A stretch of 64,000 bases of DNA, from positions 186,001 to 250,000 of the forward strand of contig NZ_AUGP01000017.1 of the NCBI RefSeq assembly GCF_000422725.1, written 5' to 3'. Each line of letters starts with the position of its first letter. Within the stretch, counting starts at the first letter, position 1. Under the pieces are notes generated by a model, which was not told the DNA's origin, did not search any database, and saw only the letters and a program-made list of their open reading frames with translations. The DNA comes from Flavobacterium subsaxonicum WB 4.1-42 = DSM 21790. GTDB lineage: Bacteria; Bacteroidota; Bacteroidia; Flavobacteriales; Flavobacteriaceae. This document shows, in pieces, positions 11,884 to 19,185 of the stretch. Made by a program: the position numbers and the translations under genes.

Positions 11884-12591
11884 TTACTCTATGATATATA
11901 CCTTCTCATGAGGTTGTTTGTACCTCGATAATTCTAAATTTTCATTCATAGCGGGTAAATTAAAGACCGAATTCTTAATGCTTTTTATTTTCATTTTCTT
12001 AAATGTTAAGGTAGTGGTAGAAAAGCCATTAATTTCTTTAATGATTTTTAAGGGCAAACATTTCGCAATTTCCAAATATTTATTCCACATATCATACGTG
12101 TGAAACTTAAATGGTTCATTGTTAATTTTTAAAAAATCTGAATTGTAATAATAATAATATGTACCTAATTTCCAAGCTACTTTGACAACACGACAATTTA
12201 TTCCATTCACTATTGACTCATTAGTTAATAGTTCCACAGTTGGCTTTTTACCTATCGTAGACTCTAAATCAACCGAAGCATTGGCTGCCACTACAAGGTT
12301 GTCTTTGAAAAAATAAATAGTATTTATTTTAGACAAATAAAGTTGTTTAACTTTAGAATTAAGTTTTGGAGTTATTACATAATTTCCATTTTTGCAGATA
12401 TAATATAACTTTTTAAGGTTTGATAACGTATCATATAATTTGTCAATGTCTTCTATATTTTCTCCATTGCTATTCTTAAAATGATCTGGGAATTTAATTT
12501 CAACATTGTATTCAACAATTCCCTCAAAATAATTTTGGGAGTACATATTAAATGATAATACTAATAATAAGAAAGCATATAACTGTTTCAT
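11884..12591 (-). CDS. Exported GLPGLI/DUF4412-like protein
   Basis: 235 residues with a signal peptide (QLYAFLLLVLSFNMYS). The mature start YFEGIVEYNVEI is the beta-rich opening seen in GLPGLI and DUF4412-type secreted proteins of Bacteroidota. A short segment with an unusual Tyr run (YYYYYN) follows in the middle. No enzymatic motif is visible. The start overlaps the stop of the upstream membrane-protein gene by 4 bp (ATGA), so the two are translationally coupled and belong to the RHS tip 2 unit. It could be a second immunity or accessory protein. Confidence 0.6.
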   Translation of the reverse strand: MKQLYAFLLLVLSFNMYSQNYFEGIVEYNVEIKFPDHFKNSNGENIEDIDKLYDTLSNLKKLYYICKNGNYVITPKLNSKVKQLYLSKINTIYFFKDNLVVAANASVDLESTIGKKPTVELLTNESIVNGINCRVVKVAWKLGTYYYYYNSDFLKINNEPFKFHTYDMWNKYLEIAKCLPLKIIKEINGFSTTTLTFKKMKIKSIKNSVFNLPAMNENLELSRYKQPHEKVYIIE

Positions 12592-13091
12592 CTTTTAAAA
12601 AGTTTAATTGGTTTAACAATTATAAAGGATTTCCAAATACCTTTTTTTAAATATATTTTTATTTTTATGTGATCTTTATAGTACTGTTTATTCTTACTTG
12701 TAATATCATATTTTAGCAGCTCCTTACCGGCATAAATATTTACTGTCCCATTAAATGTATAATATAATTGCACTGAATTATCTTTCTTTTTAATATTAAT
12801 ATCTTTTAAAGATAATTCATAAACGGTAAGACGGTTTTTCTTCGTGTAATAAAAAATGTTAAGACTGTTTATGACTGTCCATAAAACACATGTTAGTAGC
12901 AATGAGTATAAAATACTACCCCCTTTTTTTTTGGAAGGAAGTAAACTCGAAAATAAAATTAATATAAGAATAAAGTATATAATATATATTAAAAAATGCA
13001 ATTGATCATTTATAAAAACATTTAGGTTTATACTAAATAATATAATAATATAACCAATTAAAAATACCATTAAATATTTAGTTTTGTCCAT
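12588..13091 (-). CDS. Small membrane protein, candidate immunity protein for RHS tip 2
   Basis: 167 residues when started at 13091 (MDKTKYLM); an alternative start at 13145 would overlap the tip gene further. Three hydrophobic segments lie in the first 95 residues (VFLIGYIIILFSI, FLIYIIYFILILILF, LLTCVLWTVI), followed by a soluble Lys-rich tail of about 90 residues. The chosen start overlaps the stop of the RHS tip gene by 14 bp. A small inner-membrane protein directly coupled to a toxin tip is a common immunity arrangement, but there is no recognisable family to confirm it. Confidence 0.6.
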   Translation of the reverse strand: MDKTKYLMVFLIGYIIILFSINLNVFINDQLHFLIYIIYFILILILFSSLLPSKKKGGSILYSLLLTCVLWTVINSLNIFYYTKKNRLTVYELSLKDINIKKKDNSVQLYYTFNGTVNIYAGKELLKYDITSKNKQYYKDHIKIKIYLKKGIWKSFIIVKPIKLFKR

Positions 13092-14115
13092 TTTTTTTAT
13101 CCGGAATTCCTTCGTCTGGGATTGCTTCAATAATTGCATCTCCAAAAGATATTGTTAATTTGGCAGTTTCACTTTCGGTTTTGTCTGCCACTTTGTTTGT
13201 TATGCCATTAACTAAATCGGAATTTACCATGTCATCTAATTCTTTTCTTGATTGTGTTAAATTAGATACATTATTGTTTGCTTTAGCAAGTTTTCTCCCT
13301 GCCTTATCCATTTTTTTAGCTTTTTTAGCTATTTTATTTCCAGAAGCATTAGTGAATTCTGATATAGCTTTATCATATTTTATTTGTAATCTATCTCTTT
13401 TAATGGTTGCTTTATCTAAACTTTTCTCAATGGATTTGACAGCTTTTTCAAAACCATATTTAATTAGTTTACGAGATAAAACTTGAAAAATTATAGTGGT
13501 TATTTCTTCTTTATTAAAAAGCTTTTCCGAAACGAAATTGCCTTCTTCATCATTATAATTTCCATTCGTGTAATTATCAATAAGTATATCTTTAACTTCA
13601 TTAGCAACTTCCAAAGCAATTTTACCAATTTTATTCTTACGTATGTTATTAAGAACCCTGATAGTTCCGGCTCCACTAAAAAATAGAGAAACTGCGTACG
13701 TCTCTCCTGCATTATAAGCTGCTCCTTTCCAATTAATTTTCTTCATAGCTTGTTCATGATTATACTGTTCTAAGATTCTAGCCGACAAATAATCAAGCCC
13801 TACACTAAGGCCAAATGATAGCGCAGCTTCACCTATTGCGCCAATAGGATCATCACCTTTAGTATCTTTAAAATACATTGGGCTATTGAAGCACATAGAG
13901 TATGGCGAGAATTGAGCATATTGATTCATTGCTGGATCTAAACTTGTGAATCTACCAATTCGTGGATCATATTGTCTAAATTCTGTAGTATAACTATTCC
14001 CTTCGCCTTTTAACTCATCATCCATCTCCATACCATTAAACCCATAACGGTACTCTGGTGTATTGCCATGCCTTCCAGGTACAAGCATCCCGAAAGGATA
14101 GTAATCGTTAATCAA
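13078..14115 (-). CDS. Orphan RHS C-terminal tip 2; 5' incomplete
   Basis: 345 residues counted from an ATT codon; the first ATG is at 14088, inside the RHS core motif, so the N-terminus is lost. The core end is clear (YGFNGMEMDDE, RQYDPRIGRFTSLDPAMN, PYSMCFNSPMYFKD) but diverges from tip 1 after the shared 74 bp. The variable tip begins with a Gly/Ala-rich segment (GAIGEAALSFGLSVGLDYL) that could span a membrane. A long Lys/Glu/Ala-rich helical stretch of coiled-coil character follows at about residues 215-290. No nuclease or ADP-ribosyltransferase motif is recognisable. Two overlapping downstream genes complete the cassette. Confidence 0.75.
   Translation of the reverse strand: MINDYYPFGMLVPGRHGNTPEYRYGFNGMEMDDELKGEGNSYTTEFRQYDPRIGRFTSLDPAMNQYAQFSPYSMCFNSPMYFKDTKGDDPIGAIGEAALSFGLSVGLDYLSARILEQYNHEQAMKKINWKGAAYNAGETYAVSLFFSGAGTIRVLNNIRKNKIGKIALEVANEVKDILIDNYTNGNYNDEEGNFVSEKLFNKEEITTIIFQVLSRKLIKYGFEKAVKSIEKSLDKATIKRDRLQIKYDKAISEFTNASGNKIAKKAKKMDKAGRKLAKANNNVSNLTQSRKELDDMVNSDLVNGITNKVADKTESETAKLTISFGDAIIEAIPDEGIPDKKNGQN
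14033..14106 (-). repeat. Arm 2 of the 74-bp inverted repeat (RHS core end)
   Basis: Reverse-complement copy of 8906-8979 with two mismatches. Homology stops within a few codons on the 3' side, where the two tips diverge, and at the DYYP codons on the 5' side. Confidence 0.9.
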
Positions 14116-14324
14116 AGAACGTTTCTGATGTAAAAATAGTTACATTTACTTAATTAAAGTTATATTTTATCGTTAACTTTATGAGTTTACGTTTAATTTT
14201 CACGATATTTAATCCCAGGATTATTTTTATCTGCCGGGAAATAGCTCCTTAGTGTTTGCTGATTTATTTCTTCGTCACCATGCTGAAAATACTTGCAACC
14301 CATACTGCATAAACCGAATGTAAT

Positions 14325-14412
14325 TGACCCCTTTCGCCGATTTAGATTGACCCCCATTTCTCTTGAATTTCAAGTGATTAGTGATCTAAATAAAATTGGC
14401 GGAAAGGGGTCA
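14325..14412. mobile_element. MITE-like or solo IS21-type terminal remnant
   Basis: An 88-bp element with imperfect terminal inverted repeats: TGACCCCTTTCGCCGATTT at the left end, and a right end whose complement reads TGACCCCTTTCCGCCAATTT. A second internal TGACCCCC follows the left repeat. Tandem TGACCCC-type ends resemble those of IS21-family elements. There is no transposase reading frame. No clear target-site duplication is visible. The right end lies 11 bp from the stop of the truncated integrase. Confidence 0.5.
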
Positions 14413-14423
14413 ACATAATTAAT

Positions 14424-14954
14424 TTATCCAGTATAGTTAACCAGGTAACTCTCAAAGTCCATTAGAAACTTATAATTGAGTTCAGAAAGAACTATATCAT
14501 TTCTATAGTATTTCTGCCGGATGAATTTGATAATGTATCGCTGTGTGGTCTTGTAATTCTTCATAGTGCCGGGAGCCAGTCTATGTGCTGCATGCTCACT
14601 GTGGTAGTCCATGAGTTTAACCAAGGTCATTATTTCCTCATCGCAGCCCAGGAACAGGGACTTAACGCTATCAACGGTTACGGGCTTACGCTGTTGCACC
14701 AGATCATGGTAATCATCAGCAATGAGCGTGCGTATACGTTCGATATAGTTGTTAAGCTTTATAATTTCTTCACTCTTTCCTTTCGCGCGGCCTTTCACCT
14801 CATCCCACGCATCCGGGTCAACTTTTTGTTTTAGGGAAATTTCTGCCCTACGGCCATTTACAGTAATACGGGCGTAAACAGTAGCCTGCTTACTTTTGCC
14901 CTGCTTAAAAATCCTAATAACGAACTGGATTCCAAAGGTGTTTGTGTTTTTCAT
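14424..14954 (-). pseudogene. Integrase truncated before its catalytic domain
   Basis: 176 residues that match only the first half of a Bacteroidota site-specific integrase of about 400 residues. There is an Arm-type DNA-binding domain (VYARITVNGRRAEISL, then KVDPDAWDEVKGRAKG) and the start of the SAM-like core-binding domain (APGTMKNYKTTQRYI, NYKFLMDFESYL). The sequence then ends within a few codons, next to the IS21-like remnant at 14325-14412. All catalytic residues are missing. It probably was the integrase that put an element into the tRNA-Pro locus 300 bp away, and was cut by insertion or deletion at the remnant. Confidence 0.8.
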
Positions 14955-15104
14955 ACCAAATGCATTTAAGTTAAACTGAACATTAAGTACCGATTCAATT
15001 AAACTGCTTTAAAAAAGTGGCATTTAAAGGCTGCATTTGGCAATAAAAAAGTGTTAAAGAAACAGGTGTAAAACATTTACATACAGTAACTTACAGTACT
15101 TTTT

Positions 15105-15137
15105 GTGAGTAAAAAAATGGATACCCTTTTTACTCAC
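15105..15137. repeat. 11-bp inverted repeat between truncated integrase and tRNA-Pro
   Basis: GTGAGTAAAAA and TTTTTACTCAC, 11 bp between the arms. Two TACAGTA direct repeats precede it. It sits between the integrase start and the tRNA gene, the usual place of an attachment region, but could also be a simple terminator or operator. Confidence 0.4.
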
Positions 15138-15195
15138 CGAATTGCTCACATTAACTTTGATTTTTTTTGGATATTTTGACACTAAAAGGCACAAA

Positions 15196-15228
15196 AAAAC
15201 CCGTAAATTCTTACAATTTACGGGTTTT
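15196..15228 (-). terminator. Terminator downstream of tRNA-Pro
   Basis: Stem AAAACCCGTAAA paired with its complement, with A/T runs on both sides, so it can act in both directions. It begins 24 bp after the tRNA 3' end. Confidence 0.7.
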
Positions 15229-15251
15229 GAGGTGTTTTGACCTCTTTTTTG

Positions 15252-15326
15252 TCGGGGTGGCAGGATTCGAACCTGCGACCTCCTGGTCCCAAACCAGGCG
15301 CGATGACCGGGCTACGCTACACCCCG
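15252..15326 (-). tRNA. tRNA-Pro(TGG)
   Basis: Read on the minus strand it begins CGGGGTGTAGC, and the anticodon stem CCTGG/CCAGG encloses the loop TTTGGGA with anticodon TGG. The T-arm GGTTCGAATCC is present and the acceptor closes with CACCCCG plus discriminator A. CCA is not encoded. tRNA genes are frequent integration targets, and a truncated integrase lies next to it. Confidence 0.95.
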
Positions 15327-15483
15327 AGTGGTCTTTTAAATTACGGCTGGCAGTGTTACTGTGTGCTGTAATTGTGGGTGCAAATATAGTATTTAATTTA
15401 ATATACCAAAACACTATAAGGTATTTTTATTTCATGATAGCTAAAACAGCTGTTTTTGGTTAGTTATTGTTTGTTTAAAAACT

Positions 15484-15491
15484 TACATTTG
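15484..15491 (+). promoter_or_regulatory. Probable -7 box for trxB
   Basis: TACATTTG matches the Bacteroidota -7 consensus TAnnTTTG and lies 33 bp before the trxB start. A -33 box at proper spacing is not clear. Confidence 0.5.
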
Positions 15492-15524
15492 CATCGTTAA
15501 ATTTTCAAATTAGCAATTAATATT

Positions 15525-16478
15525 ATGTCTGATACTATAGAAAAAATCAAGTGTTTAATTATAGGTTCAGGCCCTGCAGGATACACGGCAGCCATTTATG
15601 CCGCCAGGGCTGATATGAACCCGATTATGTATACAGGTATGGAGCCGGGTGGGCAATTAACCACTACTACAGAGGTAGATAACTTTCCTGGTTATCCGGA
15701 GGGTATAGATGGCCCTACTATGATGCTGCAGTTGCAACAGCAGGCAGAACGCTTTGGCACGCAGGTGCGCATAGGTATGGCTACCGCTGTAGAATTTAGC
15801 ACAGAACAAGGTGGCTGGCATAAAGTTACCATAGATACAAATAAACAAGTGCTTGCACATACCATAATAATTTCTACCGGGGCTACGGCAAAATACCTTG
15901 GCCTGCCAAGCGAACAGCGCCTAAGGGGCGGTGGCGTTTCGGCGTGTGCCGTGTGCGACGGTTTCTTTTACCGCGGACAGGATGTTGCCATTGTGGGCGC
16001 CGGGGATACTGCTGCCGAAGAGGCTACGTACCTTGCTAACATTTGCAAAAATGTAACCATGCTGGTACGTAAAGATGTTATGCGCGCCAGTAAGGCAATG
16101 CAACACCGTGTGCAAAACACGCCTAACTTAACTGTTCTTTACAATACCGAAGTAGACGAGGTACTGGGCGATCAGGTGGTTGAGGGCTTAAGGGTTGTAA
16201 ACAACCAAAGCGGCGAAAAACAAGAAATTGCCGTTACCGGTTTATTTGTTGCTATTGGGCACAAACCTAATACAGATATTTTTAAAGGCCAGCTTGAAAT
16301 GGACGAGACAGGCTATTTAATTACGCAGCCTAAAACAACCAAAACAAACCTGCCGGGTGTATTTGCGGCAGGCGATGTACAGGATAAAGATTACCGCCAG
16401 GCTATTACAGCAGCAGGCAGTGGCTGTATGGCTGCTCTTGATGCAGAGCGTTACCTGGGCGAACTTGGCAGCCACTAA
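15525..16478 (+). CDS. trxB: Thioredoxin-disulfide reductase
   Basis: 317 residues, cytoplasmic. The FAD-binding GSGPAGYTAAIYAARA is at the N-terminus. The redox-active CAVCDG lies at about residue 142, the NADPH-binding GAGDTAAEEATYL follows, and a second FAD segment (GVFAAGDVQDKDYRQAITAAGSGC) lies near the C-terminus. This is the full low-molecular-weight TrxR layout and length. It passes electrons from NADPH to thioredoxin. It is transcribed alone, with a promoter in front and a terminator behind. Confidence 0.97.
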   Translation: MSDTIEKIKCLIIGSGPAGYTAAIYAARADMNPIMYTGMEPGGQLTTTTEVDNFPGYPEGIDGPTMMLQLQQQAERFGTQVRIGMATAVEFSTEQGGWHKVTIDTNKQVLAHTIIISTGATAKYLGLPSEQRLRGGGVSACAVCDGFFYRGQDVAIVGAGDTAAEEATYLANICKNVTMLVRKDVMRASKAMQHRVQNTPNLTVLYNTEVDEVLGDQVVEGLRVVNNQSGEKQEIAVTGLFVAIGHKPNTDIFKGQLEMDETGYLITQPKTTKTNLPGVFAAGDVQDKDYRQAITAAGSGCMAALDAERYLGELGSH

Positions 16479-16511
16479 TTTTTGTGCCAAAAGGCAAAAC
16501 ATTTTATATAG

Positions 16512-16538
16512 AGCCGGGCAGTAATGTCCGGCTTTTTT
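16512..16538 (+). terminator. trxB terminator
   Basis: Stem AGCCGG/CCGGCT with a loop of about 10 bases, followed by six T. Confidence 0.8.
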
Positions 16539-16596
16539 ATGGGCAATCCTCTGCCCTATACTTTTGTATAGCATTAATTTAACTTACCAAATCTAC

Positions 16597-16616
16597 ATAT
16601 CGGAAAAAACCGATAT
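16597..16616. promoter_or_regulatory. Palindromic operator of the ArsR-type regulator
   Basis: ATATCGG, six A, CCGATAT: a perfect 7-bp inverted repeat 12 bp before the regulator start. Its size and position suit a dimeric winged-helix repressor that controls its own gene and the following reductase. Confidence 0.7.
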
Positions 16617-16627
16617 AACTTTGTATC

Positions 16628-16927
16628 ATGGATCAGGTAGAAATTTTTAAGGCATTATCTAACAAATCGCGCCTGCAAATATTAGAGTGGCTAAAAGACC
16701 CCGAAGCAAGCTTTCCGGAGCAAAAGCCCAATGGTTACGAGCATGGCGTTTGCGTTGGCCAAATACAGGTTAAGGCAGGACTTACACAGTCTACAATTTC
16801 AGAATATCTTTCTGTTTTGCTGCGCGCCGGCTTTGTAGAGGCCACCCGAATGGGACAATGGACCTACTACAAACGCAACGAGCAGGCAATTAAAAATTTT
16901 ACCGAGGCCATAAAAACTGATTTATAA
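16628..16927 (+). CDS. ArsR-family transcriptional regulator
   Basis: 99 residues, a compact winged helix: VEIFKALSNKSRLQILEWLK is the opening helix pair of ArsR-type proteins, and TQSTISEYLSVLLRAGFVEA is the recognition helix with the wing. No classical CVC metal site is present; single cysteines occur only in GVCVGQ, so it probably senses something other than arsenic. The gene lies 18 bp before an Old Yellow Enzyme gene, and a perfect palindrome precedes it. A self-controlled repressor of the reductase is the simplest reading. Confidence 0.88.
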   Translation: MDQVEIFKALSNKSRLQILEWLKDPEASFPEQKPNGYEHGVCVGQIQVKAGLTQSTISEYLSVLLRAGFVEATRMGQWTYYKRNEQAIKNFTEAIKTDL

Positions 16928-16945
16928 ATTACAGACATACAAAAA

Positions 16946-18052
16946 ATGAGTACAGATAGCTTGTTTGCGCCCTTTGCGCTAAAATCCCTAAACTTAAAAA
17001 ACCGTATTGTAATGGCGCCTATGACGCGTTCATTCTCACCAGACGGAATACCAACCGATGCTGTTGCTGCCTACTACCAAAAAAGAGCCGAAGGCGAAGT
17101 TGGCCTTATATTATCTGAAGGTACGGTTATTAACCGCCCATCGGCTTCTAACGATGGTAACGTACCTCATTTTTACGGTGATAAAGCCCTTGTAGGCTGG
17201 CAGCATGTAATAGATGGCGTACATAGCGCAGGTAGCCAGATGGGGCCGCAAATATGGCACATGGGCGTTATGGACAACCACCATTCGGGTTGGGTGCCGC
17301 CGGTACCTTTCGAGGGGCCGTCTGGCTTAAACAGGCCGGGTAACAACAATGGTTCTGCCATGACAACTAAAGATATAGAAGATACTATTTTAGCTTACGG
17401 CCAGGCTGCTGCCGATGCCAAAAGACTTGGTTTTGATACGGTAGAGCTTCATGGGGCACACGGTTATCTTATCGACCAGTTTTTTTGGGATGGCACCAAC
17501 CAGCGTACCGATGGCTATGGCGGTAAAACCCTTGCTGAACGTACCCGTTTTGGCGTAGAGGTTATTAAAGAAGTTAGAAGGCGTGTTGGCGAAGACTTCG
17601 CCATCATTATAAGGCTATCGCAATTTAAGCCATCGGCTTATGATTATAAACTGGCTGCTAATGCTAACGAAATGGAAGCGTGGCTAAACCCGTTGGTAGA
17701 TGCCGGCGTAGATATTTTACATTGCTCGCAACGCCGTTTCTGGGAGCCTGAATTTGAGGGGTCTGACCTTAACTTTGCGGGTTGGGCTAAAAAAATTACA
17801 GGCAAGGCTACTATTACTGTTGGTTCTGTTGGCCTTAGCGGCGATTTCTTTGGTGCCTTTGCAGGCGAAAGCTCTCAGCCAAGCTCTCTCGACGAATTAA
17901 CACGTCGTTTAGACCGTGGCGATTTCGACCTGGTTGCGGTAGGAAGGCCAATTTTAGCCGACCCTAACTGGACCAAAAAAATTAAAGCCGGCCAAACCGA
18001 AGAGCTTAAAGGCTTTAGTAAAGAGGCTTTAGCCGAATTGGTTATGGAATAA
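16946..18052 (+). CDS. Old Yellow Enzyme-family NADH:flavin oxidoreductase
   Basis: 368 residues forming an FMN TIM barrel: NRIVMAPMTRS near the N-terminus, a central VELHGAHGYLIDQFFWDGTN and QRTDGYGGKTLAERTRFGVE, and the phosphate-binding strand end FDLVAVGRPILADPNW. It resembles N-ethylmaleimide/xenobiotic reductases, which reduce activated double bonds with NAD(P)H. It follows the ArsR-type regulator by 18 bp and is closed by a terminator, so the two form an inducible unit for electrophile or quinone stress. Confidence 0.92.
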   Translation: MSTDSLFAPFALKSLNLKNRIVMAPMTRSFSPDGIPTDAVAAYYQKRAEGEVGLILSEGTVINRPSASNDGNVPHFYGDKALVGWQHVIDGVHSAGSQMGPQIWHMGVMDNHHSGWVPPVPFEGPSGLNRPGNNNGSAMTTKDIEDTILAYGQAAADAKRLGFDTVELHGAHGYLIDQFFWDGTNQRTDGYGGKTLAERTRFGVEVIKEVRRRVGEDFAIIIRLSQFKPSAYDYKLAANANEMEAWLNPLVDAGVDILHCSQRRFWEPEFEGSDLNFAGWAKKITGKATITVGSVGLSGDFFGAFAGESSQPSSLDELTRRLDRGDFDLVAVGRPILADPNWTKKIKAGQTEELKGFSKEALAELVME

Positions 18053-18073
18053 CATCTTATTCAAAAAAATATC

Positions 18074-18106
18074 AAAATCCTTCCTGTTTTGCAGGAGGGA
18101 TTTTTT
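18074..18106 (+). terminator. Terminator after the Old Yellow Enzyme gene
   Basis: Stem AAAATCCTTCCTG against CAGGAGGGATTTT with a short loop and a T run. Confidence 0.8.
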
Positions 18107-18160
18107 GTTTTTAGCTCACACTGTACCTTCCCCCCTCGCTTTTTGTTAATTATTTTACCT

Positions 18161-18207
18161 GATTTCGTTGAAAAAAGCATAATCAACGAAATCCCGTTGA
18201 TTTCAAC
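18161..18207. promoter_or_regulatory. Nested inverted repeats upstream of the hydrolase cluster
   Basis: GATTTCGTTGA and its exact complement TCAACGAAATC (18161-18193) are followed by the palindrome GTTGATTTCAAC (18196-18207). All share a GTTGA core. They lie 100 bp before the first hydrolase gene and look like repeated binding sites; the cognate regulator is not evident nearby. Confidence 0.5.
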
Positions 18208-18306
18208 TTCATAAAAACTATATAAAATACTGATTATCAAATAAATAAAATTAAGGCATTCTATTTGGCATATACCAAGCGCAACAGGCAATTAAGTATA
18301 CGTTAC

Positions 18307-19092
18307 ATGAAAACCACCAGATCTAATACTATTTTATTTATAACCGGCGCTTTTGTAAGCCACACCACATGGAACAACTGGAAACTTTTTTTTGAAGAGA
18401 AAGGCTTTACAACACTTGCACCGGCATGGCCGTTTAAAGATGCCCCGGCAGAGGTGTTGCGCAACCGCCACCCCGATTCAGATCTGGCTACTTTAAGGCT
18501 CGCCGAACTGGTAGAATATTATGTAAATATCATTTTAAAAATGCCCGAAGAGCCCATTTTAATAGGCCACTCTATGGGCGGGCTTATAGTGCAGCTTTTG
18601 CTGCAACGCAAATTTGGTGTGGCCGGTGTGGCTATACACTCGGTTCCGCCGCAGGGGGTGTTTACCTTTAAATGGTCGTTCTACAAATCGGCTATGGGCC
18701 CGCTTGGGTTGTTTACATCGGTTAAACAAACGTACCTGATGCCTTTTAAACAATGGCAGTATGCTTTTACCAACAACATGCCTTTACAGGATCAAAAAAA
18801 TGCTTACGAGAGCTATGCCGTGCCGGAATCTAAACTTTTAATACGCGATGGTTTATCCGATGCTGCCAAAATAGATTTTAAAAAACAACACGCACCACTG
18901 CTGTTTATTGCCGGTAGTACAGATCATATAATGCCGGCATCATTAAACTTTTCTAACTATAAAAAGTACAAAAACAAAGAGTCGGTAATCGACTATATGG
19001 AGTTTGAAGGCAGCAACCATTTTGTGCTTGGCCAGCCCACCTGGAAAAACGAAGCCAACTTTATTGCCTGCTGGCTCGAAAATAAATCGTAA
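18307..19092 (+). CDS. Alpha/beta hydrolase
   Basis: 261 residues from the ATG at 18307; a TTG start at 18265 would add 14 residues without a domain. No signal peptide. The fold begins with NTILFITGAFVSHTTWNNW. The nucleophile elbow is IGHSMGGLIVQ, the acid is likely in FIAGSTDHIMPA and the histidine in EGSNHFVLGQ. The family spans esterases, lipases and dehalogenase-like enzymes. It is the first gene of a loosely spaced plus-strand group with an exported isochorismatase-like protein and another hydrolase. Confidence 0.82.
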   Translation: MKTTRSNTILFITGAFVSHTTWNNWKLFFEEKGFTTLAPAWPFKDAPAEVLRNRHPDSDLATLRLAELVEYYVNIILKMPEEPILIGHSMGGLIVQLLLQRKFGVAGVAIHSVPPQGVFTFKWSFYKSAMGPLGLFTSVKQTYLMPFKQWQYAFTNNMPLQDQKNAYESYAVPESKLLIRDGLSDAAKIDFKKQHAPLLFIAGSTDHIMPASLNFSNYKKYKNKESVIDYMEFEGSNHFVLGQPTWKNEANFIACWLENKS

Positions 19093-19185
19093 CCATTTTG
19101 CTCAAATACAAATAACAATAATTGCCAATATTCATTTAAAAACAAAAATCACAAATTCATTATTAACCACAAATTTTTATTTATC

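Noticed and set aside
8906..14106. A complete RHS toxin gene or a type VI secretion locus
   Set aside because: No RHS core, VgrG/PAAR or other T6SS gene is in the window; only C-terminal tips are present.
15167..15463. A 98-codon frame and an opposite 67-codon frame across the tRNA-Pro region
   Set aside because: They read through the tRNA gene and its terminator; the seemingly familiar VAGFEPATSW string is the translated tRNA, a well-known artefact.
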